Source: Mycobacterium sp. E2733 (GTDB taxonomy: Bacteria > Actinomycetota > Actinomycetes > Mycobacteriales > Mycobacteriaceae). Taken from it: a stretch of 64,000 nucleotides of DNA. The DNA lies in contig NZ_LZJZ01000104.1 in the NCBI RefSeq assembly GCF_001667585.1, positions 124,001 to 188,000 of the forward strand, given 5' to 3'. The notes beneath the pieces were generated by a model. It saw only the letters and a program-made list of their open reading frames with translations. It was not told the origin of the DNA and did no database searches. This document shows positions 15,143 through 31,598 of this stretch, piece by piece; the stretch's first letter is position 1; every line of letters starts with the position of its first letter. The position numbers were made by a program, and so were the translations under genes.

Positions 15143-16651
15143 ATGACGTCCGTGCAAATCGCAGAAACCCGGAATCCCTATCTGGACGGCCTGCTGGCGC
15201 CCGTGCGCGCGGAAGTCACCGCGACCGACCTGCCGGTCACCGGTCGCATCCCCGAGCACCTCGATGGACGCTATCTGCGCAACGGGCCCAACCCGGCCGA
15301 GGAGGTCGACCCGGCCACCTATCACTGGTTCAGCGGTGACGGGATGGTGCACGGCGTCGCGCTGCGCGACGGGAAAGCCCAGTGGTACCGCAACCGCTGG
15401 GTGCGCAGCCTGTCGGTATGCGCCGCCCTGGGCGAGCCGACGCCGGGCCGGCTGGACCCGCGGGCGGGCATGCTCTCGCTGGGCGCCAACACCAACGTCC
15501 TGGCCCACGCCGGCCGCACCCTGGCGCTGGTCGAGGGCGGAGTGGCCAACTACGAGCTGACCGACCAGCTGGACACCATCGGGACATGCGACTTCGAGGG
15601 CACCCTGGCCGGCGGCTACACCGCCCACCCGCACCGCGATCCGCGCACCGGCGAATTGCACGCCGTCTCTTACTCGTTCGCCCGCGGGCGGACCGTGCAG
15701 TACTCGGTGATCGACACCCAGGGGCGCGCGCGCCGCACGGTGGACATTCAGGTGTCGGGGTCGCCGATGATGCACGACTTCTCGCTGACCGACAAGTACG
15801 TCGTCATCTACGACCTGCCGGTGACGTTCGACCCGATGCAGGTGCTGCCGGTGACCATTCCCCGCTGGCTCGGCCTGCCGGCCCGGCTGGCGCTGCAGTC
15901 GTTGATCGGGCGCGTGCGGGTGCCGAGCCCGATCAACGCGATGATGAACCGGAACCCGAAGCACTCCGACCGGATGCCGTACGCCTGGGCCCCCGACTAC
16001 CCGGCACGCATCGGGGTCATGCCCCGCGAGGGCCACGGGAGCAACGCGGGCAAGGATGCCATCCGCTGGTTCGACATCGAACCCTGCTACGTCTACCACC
16101 CACTCAACGCCTACTCCGAGATGCGGGGCGACGCCGAGGTTTTGGTGCTCGACGTGGTGCGGTACGCGCGGATGTTCGACCGCGACCGGCGCGGGCCCGG
16201 CGAGGCCCCGCCGACCCTCGAGCGCTGGACCATCAACCTCGCGACCGGCGCGGTGAGCACCGAATGCCGCGACGACCGGCCGCAGGAATTCCCGCGGATC
16301 AACGAGACGCTGCTGGGCCGGGAACACCGCTTCGGCTACACCGTCGGTGCGTCCTTCCAGGGTGCCGCGCCCGCGCTGTACAAGCACGACTACGCGACCG
16401 GGGGCTGCGCGGTCGCGCCGCTCGATCCCGACCTTTTGCTCGGCGAGATGTCCTTTGTGCCCAACCCCGGGGCCTCCACAACAGAACGAGCCGAGGACGA
16501 CGGCATTCTGCTGGGCTACGGCTATCACCGCGGCCGCGACGAAGGCCAGTTGGTCTTGCTGGACGCCCCGACGCTCGAGCCTGTGGCCACCGTGCACCTG
16601 CCGCAGCGGGTGCCGATGGGCTTCCACGGCAACTGGGCCCCGACTGGCTAA
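15143..16651 (+). CDS. Carotenoid cleavage oxygenase (Rv0654-type)
   Basis: This 502-residue enzyme belongs to the RPE65/carotenoid oxygenase family of non-haem Fe(II) dioxygenases that split conjugated double bonds. Family segments include GRYLRNGPNP, YHWFSGDGMVHG, and four iron-ligand histidine regions: YTAHPHRD, MMHDFSLTDKYVV, CYVYHPLNAY and the C-terminal MGFHGNW. M. tuberculosis Rv0654 cleaves carotenoids and apocarotenoids. The ATG at 15143 follows AGGAG by 7 bases. The divergent TetR gene and the operator covering the ribosome binding site suggest substrate-induced expression. Confidence 0.93.
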   Translation: MTSVQIAETRNPYLDGLLAPVRAEVTATDLPVTGRIPEHLDGRYLRNGPNPAEEVDPATYHWFSGDGMVHGVALRDGKAQWYRNRWVRSLSVCAALGEPTPGRLDPRAGMLSLGANTNVLAHAGRTLALVEGGVANYELTDQLDTIGTCDFEGTLAGGYTAHPHRDPRTGELHAVSYSFARGRTVQYSVIDTQGRARRTVDIQVSGSPMMHDFSLTDKYVVIYDLPVTFDPMQVLPVTIPRWLGLPARLALQSLIGRVRVPSPINAMMNRNPKHSDRMPYAWAPDYPARIGVMPREGHGSNAGKDAIRWFDIEPCYVYHPLNAYSEMRGDAEVLVLDVVRYARMFDRDRRGPGEAPPTLERWTINLATGAVSTECRDDRPQEFPRINETLLGREHRFGYTVGASFQGAAPALYKHDYATGGCAVAPLDPDLLLGEMSFVPNPGASTTERAEDDGILLGYGYHRGRDEGQLVLLDAPTLEPVATVHLPQRVPMGFHGNWAPTG

Positions 16652-16820
16652 CGTGAGTTGAATAGGACGCCCGTCGCCGAGCGCGGCGGGATCTCAGGTC
16701 AGCCAATTTTTGTCGGCTGTGCCCCGCAACCCTGATGCCGTGCAGCAAGCGTGCGCTACAGTGACTCATACCACATAAAAGGGCAGGTGGCGGGCATGAG
16801 CGTAGACGGAAGGATCTCCC

Positions 16821-17831
16821 ATGGGTGTCGCTATTGAGGTCAACGGCCTCACGAAGTCCTTCGGGTCGTCGAGGATTTGGGAAGATGTGACGCTGGAGAT
16901 CCCCGCCGGGGAGGTTAGCGTCCTGCTGGGCCCGTCGGGTACCGGCAAATCGGTGTTTTTGAAGTCCCTCATCGGTCTGCTCCGGCCGGAGCGCGGCTCG
17001 GTCGTCATCGACGGCACCGACATCCTGCAGTGCTCGGCTAAGGAGCTCTACGAGATCCGCACGCTGTTCGGCGTCATGTTCCAGGACGGCGCGCTGTTCG
17101 GTTCGATGAACTTGTTCGACAACGCCGCGTTCCCGCTGCGCGAGCACACCAAGAAGAAGGAAGGCGAGATCCGTGACATCGTCATGGAGAAGCTGACCAT
17201 GGTGGGTCTCGGCGGCGACGAGAAGAAGTTCCCCGGCGAGATCTCCGGCGGTATGCGCAAGCGCGCCAGCCTGGCCCGCGCCCTGGTGATGGACCCGCAG
17301 ATCATCCTGTGCGACGAGCCCGACTCGGGTCTGGACCCGGTTCGCACCGCCTACCTGAGCCAGCTGATCCTCGACATCAACGCCCAAATCGACGCGACCG
17401 TCCTGATCGTCACGCACAACATCAACATCGCCCGCACCGTGCCGGACAACATGGGCATGCTGTTCCGGCGCAAGCTGGTCATGTTCGGCCCGCGCGAGGT
17501 GCTGCTGACCAGTGACGAGCCGGTGGTGCGGCAGTTCCTCAACGGCCGCCGCATCGGGCCGATCGGCATGTCCGAGGAAAAGGACGAGTCGACGATGGCG
17601 GAGGAGCAGGCCGCCCTCGAGGCCGGTCAGCACGCCGGCGGTGTCGAGGAGATCGAGGGGGTGCCCCCGCAGATCGTCGCGTCGCCCGGGATGCCGGAGC
17701 GCAAGGCCGTCGCCCGCCGCCAGGCTCGGGTGCGCGAGATCCTGCACACCCTGCCGCAGAAGGCGCAGGCCGCGATCATCGACGACATGGAGGGCACCCA
17801 CAAGTACCGGGCGCACGAGGTCGGCGACTAG
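16821..17831 (+). CDS. mkl: Mce-associated ABC transporter ATPase Mkl (MceG)
   Basis: This 336-residue ATPase energises Mce lipid importers. The Walker A motif is GPSGTGKSVF at about residues 38-47, the ABC signature is ISGGMRKRASLARAL, Walker B is IILCDEPDSGLDP and the switch histidine lies in LIVTHNIN. The C-terminal roughly 80 residues (EEKDESTMAEEQAALEAGQH onward) are the mycobacterial extension. An in-frame TAG lies 12 bases upstream, so the start must be the ATG at 16821, behind GGAAGGA. Remembered M. tuberculosis Mkl has about 20 extra N-terminal residues; the related upstream DNA is in another frame here. It usually works in trans with Mce operons elsewhere. Confidence 0.93.
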   Translation: MGVAIEVNGLTKSFGSSRIWEDVTLEIPAGEVSVLLGPSGTGKSVFLKSLIGLLRPERGSVVIDGTDILQCSAKELYEIRTLFGVMFQDGALFGSMNLFDNAAFPLREHTKKKEGEIRDIVMEKLTMVGLGGDEKKFPGEISGGMRKRASLARALVMDPQIILCDEPDSGLDPVRTAYLSQLILDINAQIDATVLIVTHNINIARTVPDNMGMLFRRKLVMFGPREVLLTSDEPVVRQFLNGRRIGPIGMSEEKDESTMAEEQAALEAGQHAGGVEEIEGVPPQIVASPGMPERKAVARRQARVREILHTLPQKAQAAIIDDMEGTHKYRAHEVGD

Positions 17832-18226
17832 GACGCCCGGTCCGAGTTTTCGCGATAACTCTGCGTAACTCGGCGGCCCGCCCTCTTGACGACAGGCCGT
17901 AAACCGGCCAGTCTGTTGGACAGCATGTGTCCAGTGGAAAGTCGAGATGCCAGCCAGCGCCGATGTCCCTGGATTGCTTGTGCTGGACAGTTGAGGAATG
18001 CGCCGCCCTGCGCTATTGTTGGACGTTGCGCTGGCTACCTCCTGCCCACCTCACCCGCCACTTGACAATGTGGTCTTAAGCCTGAGCCCCCTCTAGCGGC
18101 TTAGTTCTTTAGTTGTGCGCGTGAGATTCGGACAGATCGTTCGCCGGCCAAACCGACACAATTCGCGGCGAACAGACCGGCGGTCCCGGTTCTCGTGAGT
18201 CGCACGAGGTGCTGGAAGGATGCATC
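17832..18226 (+). promoter_or_regulatory. rpoB-rpoC promoter and leader region
   Basis: This 395-base gap holds no convincing gene. Two promoter-like pairs are visible. One is TTGACG (17886-17891) with CAGTCT (17909-17914), 17 bases apart. The other is TTGAGG (17991-17996) with TATTGT (18014-18019), also 17 apart. The TATTGT box is identical to that of the str operon promoter. A long leader of about 200 bases would follow the second. Box assignment is by eye. Confidence 0.45.
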
Positions 18227-21748
<3,522 letters not shown>

Positions 21749-21789
21749 TCACTTTTAGTTACTAAACCCGCAAGGGGAAAGGGAGTTAC

Positions 21790-25740
<3,951 letters not shown>

Positions 25741-25754
25741 TCACTCGAGAGAAG

Positions 25755-25782
25755 AGCCCTCGCTTCGTGCGGGGGCTTTTTT
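25755..25782 (+). terminator. Terminator after rpoC
   Basis: AGCCCTCGC pairs with GCGGGGGCT around TTCGT, with one mismatched pair, and is followed by a run of six T. It lies 15 bases behind the rpoC stop. Confidence 0.8.
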
Positions 25783-25785
25783 CTA

Positions 25786-25849
25786 CGGCGAGCAGACGCA
25801 GAATCGCACGATCGAATGTCCTGGGGTGCGATTCTGCGTCTGCTCGCCG
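25786..25849. repeat. 24 bp perfect inverted repeat between rpoC and end
   Basis: The left arm 25786-25809 begins CGGCGAGCAGACGCAG; the right arm 25826-25849 is its exact reverse complement, with a 16-base spacer. The end gene starts 16 bases after it. The arm resembles a GCGAGCAGACGCA-type sequence I remember from many mycobacterial intergenic regions, so it may be a dispersed element. It is separate from the rpoC terminator hairpin. Confidence 0.8.
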
Positions 25850-25864
25850 CATTAGACTGGCCGC

Positions 25865-26620
25865 GTGCTCATCGGTTCGCACGTCCACCAGGACGATCCG
25901 CTGGCCGCCGCGCAGGCGGACGGCGCCGACGCCGTGCAGTTCTTCCTGGGCAACCCGCAGAGCTGGAAGAAGCCCAAGCCGCGCGACGACGCCGAGGCGC
26001 TGAAGGCGGCGACCATCCCGCTGTACGTCCACGCGCCGTACCTCATCAACGTGGCCTCGGCCAACAACCGCATCCGCATCCCCTCGCGCAAGATCCTGCA
26101 GGACACCTGCGACGCGGCGTCGGAAATCAACGCGACGGCGGTGATCGTGCACGGCGGCCACGCCGACGACAACGACATGGAGGCCGGCTTCGAGCGCTGG
26201 GTCAAGGCGCTGGACTACCTCGAAACCGACGTGCAGGTGTACTTGGAGAACACCGCGGGCGGCGATCACGCGATGGCCCGTCATTTCGACACCATCGGCC
26301 GGCTCTGGGATCGGATCGGCGACAAGGGAATCGGCTTCTGCCTGGACACCTGCCACGCGTGGGCGGCGGGTGAGGAGCTGGTCGACGCGGTCGACCGGAT
26401 CAAGGCGCTGACCGGCCGCATCGACCTGGTGCACTGCAACGACTCGCGCGACGCCGCCGGCTCGGGCGCCGACCGGCACGCCAACTTCGGCACAGGCCAG
26501 ATCGATCCCGAGCTGCTCGCCGCGGTCGTCAAGGCCGCCGACGCACCCGTCATCTGTGAAACCGCTGACGAGGGCCGCAAGGACGACATCGCGTTCCTGC
26601 GGGAAAAGACAAGCGGCTGA
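25865..26620 (+). CDS. end: Endonuclease IV (AP endonuclease)
   Basis: This 251-residue TIM-barrel enzyme cuts DNA at abasic sites in base excision repair. Family motifs are IGSHVHQDDP, VHAPYLINVAS, AVIVHGGHADD, VYLENTAGGDHAMARHF, GFCLDTCHAWAAG, LVHCNDSRD and DRHANFGTGQI, which supply the histidine, aspartate and glutamate ligands of the three-metal centre. It corresponds to end (Rv0670). It starts at a GTG behind the long inverted repeat, without an obvious ribosome binding site. lpqP follows after 10 bases. Confidence 0.94.
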   Translation: MLIGSHVHQDDPLAAAQADGADAVQFFLGNPQSWKKPKPRDDAEALKAATIPLYVHAPYLINVASANNRIRIPSRKILQDTCDAASEINATAVIVHGGHADDNDMEAGFERWVKALDYLETDVQVYLENTAGGDHAMARHFDTIGRLWDRIGDKGIGFCLDTCHAWAAGEELVDAVDRIKALTGRIDLVHCNDSRDAAGSGADRHANFGTGQIDPELLAAVVKAADAPVICETADEGRKDDIAFLREKTSG

Positions 26621-26630
26621 GTTACGGCCC

Positions 26631-27470
26631 GTGCTCGGTCGGCTCGCGGCGCTTCTCGGGGTTGTTCTCCTGGCGGCGGGTTGTTCGCCGCTGAAACCTG
26701 AGCCGCCCTCGGGCTTCGTCACGGGCACCAGCTTGCATCACATCGATGTGGGCGGACACGATCGCAGCTACCGGCTCTACAAGCCCCCGGGAGTGCCGGC
26801 TTCGGCCCCGCTCGTCGTCGTGCTGCACGGCTATTCCGGCAGCGCGAGGCAGGTCGAAAGGGATTACGGCTGGGACGAATTGGCCGATTCGGCCAAGTTC
26901 GTCGTCGCCTACCCGGATGGACTCGACCGCGCCTGGAACGTCGACGGGGAAGGCTGCTGCGGCCGGGCGGGCCGAGAGGGGGTGGACGACGTCGCCTTCG
27001 TCAGCGCGGCCGTCGCGGAAATCGCCAAGAATGTGGGCACCAACCCCGGCAAGGTCTATGTAACCGGCATGAGTAACGGCGGCATCATGACCTACACGCT
27101 GGCCTGCACCACCGACATCTTCGCCGCGATCGGTCCGGTCGCCGGCACGCAGCTGAACCGCTGCCCGAACCCGCGTCCGGCCTCGATCATGCACATCCAC
27201 GGCACGGCGGACCGGCTCGTGCCCTACGGCGGCGGGCAGGGTTTCAGCGTCATCAACGGCCCCTCGGTGCCTGACGTGAATGCGTTCTGGCGCAACGTAG
27301 ATCAGTGCGCGGCCCCGGCCACCACCACCGATGGCCCGGTCATCACGTCGACGGCGGGATGTGCCGGCAACCGCGGCGTCACACTGATCACGATCGACCA
27401 GGGCGGCCACGATTGGCCCCCGTTCGCCGCGCGGACGCTGTGGGATTTCTTCGCCGCCCACCCACGGTGA
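26631..27470 (+). CDS. lpqP: Lipoprotein esterase LpqP (PHB depolymerase-like)
   Basis: This 279-residue lipoprotein has an N-terminal signal (VLGRLAALLGVVLLAAGC) whose LAAGC is a clear lipobox. The mature part is an alpha/beta hydrolase of the polyhydroxybutyrate depolymerase or feruloyl esterase group: LVVVLHGYSGSARQ, nucleophile motif GMSNGG, HIHGTADRLVPY and a final GGHDWP histidine. It acts outside the membrane, anchored by lipid. The GTG at 26631 is preferred over upstream starts because only it puts the signal peptide at the N-terminus. It follows end by 10 bases and corresponds to Rv0671. Confidence 0.9.
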   Translation: MLGRLAALLGVVLLAAGCSPLKPEPPSGFVTGTSLHHIDVGGHDRSYRLYKPPGVPASAPLVVVLHGYSGSARQVERDYGWDELADSAKFVVAYPDGLDRAWNVDGEGCCGRAGREGVDDVAFVSAAVAEIAKNVGTNPGKVYVTGMSNGGIMTYTLACTTDIFAAIGPVAGTQLNRCPNPRPASIMHIHGTADRLVPYGGGQGFSVINGPSVPDVNAFWRNVDQCAAPATTTDGPVITSTAGCAGNRGVTLITIDQGGHDWPPFAARTLWDFFAAHPR

Positions 27471-27522
27471 CCGCCCTATTACACCTCTTGTGCGACTGTC
27501 GGAAAAATGTAACATGAAGGGC

Positions 27523-29151
27523 ATGTCGGATACGCATGTCGTCACCAACCAGGTTCCTCCGCTGGAGGACTACAACCCCGCGACGTCCGCGGTGCTCGTC
27601 GAGGCCCTGATCCGCGAGGGCGGGGAATGGGGCCTGGAAGAGGTGAACGAGGTGGGCGCGATCGCGGCCGGCCGCGAAGCGCAGCGATGGGGTGAGCTCG
27701 CCGACCGCAACCGGCCCATCCTGCACACCCACGACAAGTACGGTCACCGGGTCGACGAGGTCGAGTACGACCCGGCCTACCACGAGCTGATGCGCACGGC
27801 GATCGCCAACGGCATCCACGCCGCGCCGTGGGCCGACGGCCGCCCGGGCGCGCATGTGGTGCGCGCGGCCAAGATGTCGGTCTGGAATGTCGAGCCCGGC
27901 CACACCTGCCCGATCTCGATGACCTACGCCGTCGTGCCCGCGCTGCGCTACAACCCCGAGCTCGCCGCGGTTTACGAGCCCCTGCTGACCAGCCGCGAAT
28001 ACGACCCCGAACTCAAGCTGGCCACCACCAAGCGCGGCATCACCGCCGGCATGTCAATGACCGAGAAGCAGGGTGGATCCGACGTGCGCGCCGGCACCAC
28101 GCAGGCGAGCCCGAATGGGGACGGCAGCTACAGCCTGACCGGGCACAAGTGGTTCACCTCGGCGCCGATGTGCGACATCTTCCTCGTCCTGGCACAGGCC
28201 CCGGGCGGGCTGTCCTGCTTCCTGCTGCCGCGGGTGCTGCCCGACGGCACCCGCAACCGGATGTTCCTGCAGCGGCTGAAGGACAAGCTCGGCAACCACG
28301 CCAACGCCTCCAGCGAGGTCGAATACTCTCGTGCCACCGCGTGGTTGGTGGGCGAGGAGGGCCGCGGCGTCCCCACCATCATCGAGATGGTCAACCTCAC
28401 TCGGCTGGACTGCACCCTGGGCAGCGCCACCAGCATGCGCACCGGCCTGACCCGCGCCATCCACCACGCCCAGCACCGAAAGGCGTTCGGCGCCTACTTG
28501 ATCGACCAGCCGCTGATGCGCAACGTGCTTGCCGACCTGGCCGTGGAGGCCGAGGCCGCGACCATCGTCGCGATGCGGATGGCCGGCGCCACCGACAAGG
28601 CGTTGCGCGGCGACGACCAGGAGGCGCTGCTGCGCCGCATCGGCCTGGCGGCCAGCAAGTACTGGGTGTGCAAGCGCGCCACCCCGCACGCCGCCGAGGC
28701 GCTGGAATGCCTGGGCGGCAACGGCTATGTCGAGGACTCCGGCATGCCCCGGCTGTTCCGTGAGGCGCCGCTGATGGGCATCTGGGAGGGCTCGGGCAAC
28801 GTCAGCGCGCTGGACACGTTGCGCGCCATGGCGACTCGCCCGGAATGCGTCGAGGTGCTGTTCACCGAACTGGCCGAAAGCACCGGCGCGGACCCGCGAC
28901 TCGGCGGCCACGTCGAGCGCCTGCGTCAGGACCTGACCGACCTGGACAGCATCGCGCACCGCGCTCGCAAGGTCGCCGAGGACATCTGTCTGGCGCTGCA
29001 GGGCGCGCTGCTGGTGCGCCACGGCCACCCCGCCGTCGCGGAGGCCTTCCTGACCACCCGGCTCGACGGCCGGTGGGGCGGGGCCTACGGCACTATGCCC
29101 ACCGGCCTGGATCTCGCGCCGATCCTCGAGCGGGCGCTGGTCAAGGGCTGA
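27523..29151 (+). CDS. fadE8: Acyl-CoA dehydrogenase FadE8
   Basis: This 542-residue flavoenzyme is of the long AidB-like acyl-CoA dehydrogenase type. Visible elements are GMSMTEKQGGSDVRAGTT for FAD and substrate contact, GHKWFTSAPMCD, the long middle domain, and the C-terminal ECLGGNGYVEDSGMPRLFRE and GIWEGSGNV, where AidB-like proteins differ from ordinary dehydrogenases. It closely matches FadE8 (Rv0672). The start MSDTHVV at 27523 fits the orthologue; ATG 27514 is an alternative, and the A-rich TGTAAC just before suggests a promoter and nearly leaderless mRNA. It begins a cluster with echA4, a PaaX-like gene and echA5. Confidence 0.9.
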   Translation: MSDTHVVTNQVPPLEDYNPATSAVLVEALIREGGEWGLEEVNEVGAIAAGREAQRWGELADRNRPILHTHDKYGHRVDEVEYDPAYHELMRTAIANGIHAAPWADGRPGAHVVRAAKMSVWNVEPGHTCPISMTYAVVPALRYNPELAAVYEPLLTSREYDPELKLATTKRGITAGMSMTEKQGGSDVRAGTTQASPNGDGSYSLTGHKWFTSAPMCDIFLVLAQAPGGLSCFLLPRVLPDGTRNRMFLQRLKDKLGNHANASSEVEYSRATAWLVGEEGRGVPTIIEMVNLTRLDCTLGSATSMRTGLTRAIHHAQHRKAFGAYLIDQPLMRNVLADLAVEAEAATIVAMRMAGATDKALRGDDQEALLRRIGLAASKYWVCKRATPHAAEALECLGGNGYVEDSGMPRLFREAPLMGIWEGSGNVSALDTLRAMATRPECVEVLFTELAESTGADPRLGGHVERLRQDLTDLDSIAHRARKVAEDICLALQGALLVRHGHPAVAEAFLTTRLDGRWGGAYGTMPTGLDLAPILERALVKG

Positions 29152-29158
29152 GCCGCGC

Positions 29159-30097
29159 ATGACCCACGCGATCAGGCCGGTGGACTTCGACAACCTGAAG
29201 ACGATGACCTACGAGGTCACCGATCGGGTTGCCCGGATCACGTTCAACCGGCCGGAAAAGGGCAACGCGATCGTCGCGGACACCCCGCTGGAGCTCTCGG
29301 CGCTGGTGGAGCGCGCCGACCTCGACCCAAACGTGCACGTCATCCTGGTGTCCGGCCGTGGCGAGGGTTTTTGCGCGGGCTTCGACCTGAGCGCCTACGC
29401 CGACCGCACCGGCTCGGCCGGCGGAACCGGCGCCTATGCGGGCACGGTGCTCAGCGGAAAAACCCAGGCGGTCAACCACTTACCCGACCAGCCCTGGGAC
29501 CCGATGATCGACTATCAGATGATGAGCCGGTTCGTGCGCGGCTTCTCCAGCCTGATGCACGCCGACAAGCCGACGGTGGTCAAGATCCACGGCTACTGCG
29601 TGGCCGGTGGTACCGACATCGCGCTGCACGCCGACCAGGTGATCGCCGCCGCCGACGCCAAGATCGGCTACCCGCCCACGCGGGTGTGGGGCGTCCCGGC
29701 GGCCGGGCTGTGGGCGCACCGGCTCGGCGACCAGCGCGCCAAGCGACTGCTCTTCACCGGCGATTGCATCACCGGCGCGCAAGCCGCCGAATGGGGCCTG
29801 GCGGTCGAGGCGCCGGACCCGGCGGACCTCGACGAGCGCACCGAACGGCTCGTGCAGCGGATCGCCGCGGTGCCCGTCAACCAGCTGATGATGGTCAAGC
29901 TCGCGCTGAATTCGGCTCTCCTGCAACAGGGTGTGGCCACCAGCAGGATGGTCAGCACCGTGTTCGACGGCGTCGCCCGGCACACCCCGGAAGGCCACGC
30001 CTTCGTCGCCGACGCCGTGGAGCACGGCTTCCGGGACGCGGTGCGGCATCGCGACGAACCCTTCGGTGACTACGGCCGCCGCGCGTCACAGGTATAA
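29159..30097 (+). CDS. echA4: Enoyl-CoA hydratase/isomerase-family protein EchA4
   Basis: This 312-residue crotonase-fold protein starts MTHAIRPVDFDNLKTMTYEV. Crotonase motifs are ITFNRPEKGNAI, LVSGRGEGFCAGFDL (oxyanion loop one) and VKIHGYCVAGGTDIALHADQ (oxyanion loop two). The long C-terminal part (LFTGDCITGAQAAEWGL onward) is normal for the family. It would hydrate or isomerise an enoyl-CoA product, fitting the fadE8 gene seven bases upstream. The specific substrate is unknown. It corresponds to Rv0673. Confidence 0.92.
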   Translation: MTHAIRPVDFDNLKTMTYEVTDRVARITFNRPEKGNAIVADTPLELSALVERADLDPNVHVILVSGRGEGFCAGFDLSAYADRTGSAGGTGAYAGTVLSGKTQAVNHLPDQPWDPMIDYQMMSRFVRGFSSLMHADKPTVVKIHGYCVAGGTDIALHADQVIAAADAKIGYPPTRVWGVPAAGLWAHRLGDQRAKRLLFTGDCITGAQAAEWGLAVEAPDPADLDERTERLVQRIAAVPVNQLMMVKLALNSALLQQGVATSRMVSTVFDGVARHTPEGHAFVADAVEHGFRDAVRHRDEPFGDYGRRASQV

Positions 30098-30100
30098 CCC

Positions 30101-30820
30101 ATGCCCACGATGACGGCCCGGTCGGTGGTGCTCAGCGTCCTGCTGGGGGCCCACCCGGCGTGCGCCAGCGCGAGTGAATTGGTCAGGCTCACTTCCGATT
30201 TCGGTATCAAAGAGACCGCCCTGCGCGTGGCGCTGACCCGCATGGTCGGCGCGGGCGACCTGATCCGGTCCGCGAGCGGCTACCGGCTCTCGGATCGACT
30301 GCTGGCCCGCCAGCGGCGGCAGGACGACGCCATCGACCCGCGGGTACGGCAGTGGCGCGGGGAGTGGATCACGCTGATCGTCACCAGCGTGGGGGGCGAC
30401 GCACGTACCCGGGCGGCGCTGCGAACCACCCTGCACGGCAAGCGCTTCGGCGAACTGCGCGAAGGCGTCTGGATGCGGCCCGACAACCTCGAGCTCGACC
30501 TCGACCCCGAGATCGACGCCCGGGTGCGCGTGCTGCGGGCGCGCGACGACGACCCCGCCCAGCTGGCCGCCCAGCTGTGGGACCTGCCCGCCTGGGCCCG
30601 GGCCGGCCACCGACTGCTCGACGAGATGGCCACCGCGCCAGACATTCCCGGCCGTTTCGTGGTCGCGGCGGCGACGGTGCGCCACCTGCTCACCGACCCG
30701 GTGCTGCCCGACGAATTGCTGCCGGACGACTGGCCCGGCGCCCGGCTGCGCGCGGCCTACCACGACTTCGCCACCGAGTTGCTCGAGCGGCGTGAACCAC
30801 TATTTGCGGAGGCAAAATGA
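30101..30820 (+). CDS. PaaX-family transcriptional regulator
   Basis: This 239-residue protein has an N-terminal winged-helix region (SVVLSVLLGAHPACASASEL, ELVRLTSDFGIKETALRVALTRMVGAGDLI) and the PaaX-type C-terminal domain (GEWITLIVTSVGGDARTRAALRTTLHGKRFGELREGVWMRPDNL, then FAADPVLP-like PDELLPDDWPG). PaaX proteins repress acyl-CoA catabolic genes and are released by an aryl- or acyl-CoA ligand. It lies 3 bases after echA4 and overlaps echA5 by 4 bases, so it is probably a local regulator of this cluster. It corresponds to Rv0674. Confidence 0.85.
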   Translation: MPTMTARSVVLSVLLGAHPACASASELVRLTSDFGIKETALRVALTRMVGAGDLIRSASGYRLSDRLLARQRRQDDAIDPRVRQWRGEWITLIVTSVGGDARTRAALRTTLHGKRFGELREGVWMRPDNLELDLDPEIDARVRVLRARDDDPAQLAAQLWDLPAWARAGHRLLDEMATAPDIPGRFVVAAATVRHLLTDPVLPDELLPDDWPGARLRAAYHDFATELLERREPLFAEAK

Positions 30821-31584
30821 ACGATCCGGTGCGTATCGAGCGCAACGGCCCGGTGACGACGGTGATCCTGAACCGTCCGGCGGCGCGCAACGCGGTCAAC
30901 GGCCCCACCGCCGCGGCGCTGCACGCGGCGTTCGACGAATTCGACCGCGACGACACCGCGTCGGTGGCCGTGCTGTGGGGTGACGGTGGAACCTTCTGTG
31001 CCGGAGCCGATTTGAAGGCCTTCGACACACCGGATGCCAACGCCGTGCACCGGACGGGCCCGGGCCCGATGGGGCCGACGCGGATGGTGTTGTCCAAACC
31101 CGTGATCGCCGCGGTGAGCGGGTACGCCGTTGCCGGGGGCCTGGAGCTGGCCATCTGGTGCGACCTGCGGGTGGCCGAGGAGGACGCCGTGTTCGGGGTG
31201 TTCTGCCGCCGGTGGGGGGTGCCGCTGATCGATGGCGGCACCGTGCGGCTGCCACGGCTGATCGGGCACAGCCGCGCGATGGACATGATTCTCACCGGCC
31301 GGGGCGTCAAAGCCGACGAGGCGCTCGCGATGGGGTTGGCCAACCGCGTGGTTCCCAAGGGCCAGGCGCGGCAGGCGGCCGAGGAACTGGCCGCCCAACT
31401 GGCCGCGCTGCCGCAGGAGTGCATGCGGTCCGACCGGATCTCGGCGCTGCATCAGTGGGGACTGCCGGAAGCCGACGCGCTCGACTTCGAATTCGCCAGC
31501 ATGCACAGGGTTTCCGCTGTGGCGATGCAGGGGGCGCGGCGTTTTGCCGCCGGCGCCGGCCGGCACGGGGCGCCCGCGGGCTAA
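30817..31584 (+). CDS. echA5: Enoyl-CoA hydratase/isomerase-family protein EchA5
   Basis: This 255-residue crotonase-fold protein has TTVILNRPAARNAVNGPTAA, the first oxyanion segment LWGDGGTFCAGADLKAF, and the second IAAVSGYAVAGGLELAIWCDLRV. A Glu in the active-site helix region (FCRRWGVPLIDGGTVRLPRL) fits a family subset rather than the classical two-Glu hydratase, so isomerase or hydrolase activity is possible. ATGA overlap with the PaaX-like gene implies translational coupling. It ends the fadE8-echA4-paaX-echA5 cluster and corresponds to Rv0675. Confidence 0.9.
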   Translation: MNDPVRIERNGPVTTVILNRPAARNAVNGPTAAALHAAFDEFDRDDTASVAVLWGDGGTFCAGADLKAFDTPDANAVHRTGPGPMGPTRMVLSKPVIAAVSGYAVAGGLELAIWCDLRVAEEDAVFGVFCRRWGVPLIDGGTVRLPRLIGHSRAMDMILTGRGVKADEALAMGLANRVVPKGQARQAAEELAAQLAALPQECMRSDRISALHQWGLPEADALDFEFASMHRVSAVAMQGARRFAAGAGRHGAPAG

Positions 31585-31598
31585 GCCGGCGCGGACCC

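Noticed and set aside
16756..16820. Longer N-terminus for Mkl as in M. tuberculosis
   Set aside because: The related upstream DNA is in a different frame and an in-frame TAG lies four codons before ATG 16821.
18209..18226. GTG at 18209 as rpoB start
   Set aside because: The TTG at 18227 has the ribosome binding site and matches the known mycobacterial N-terminus.
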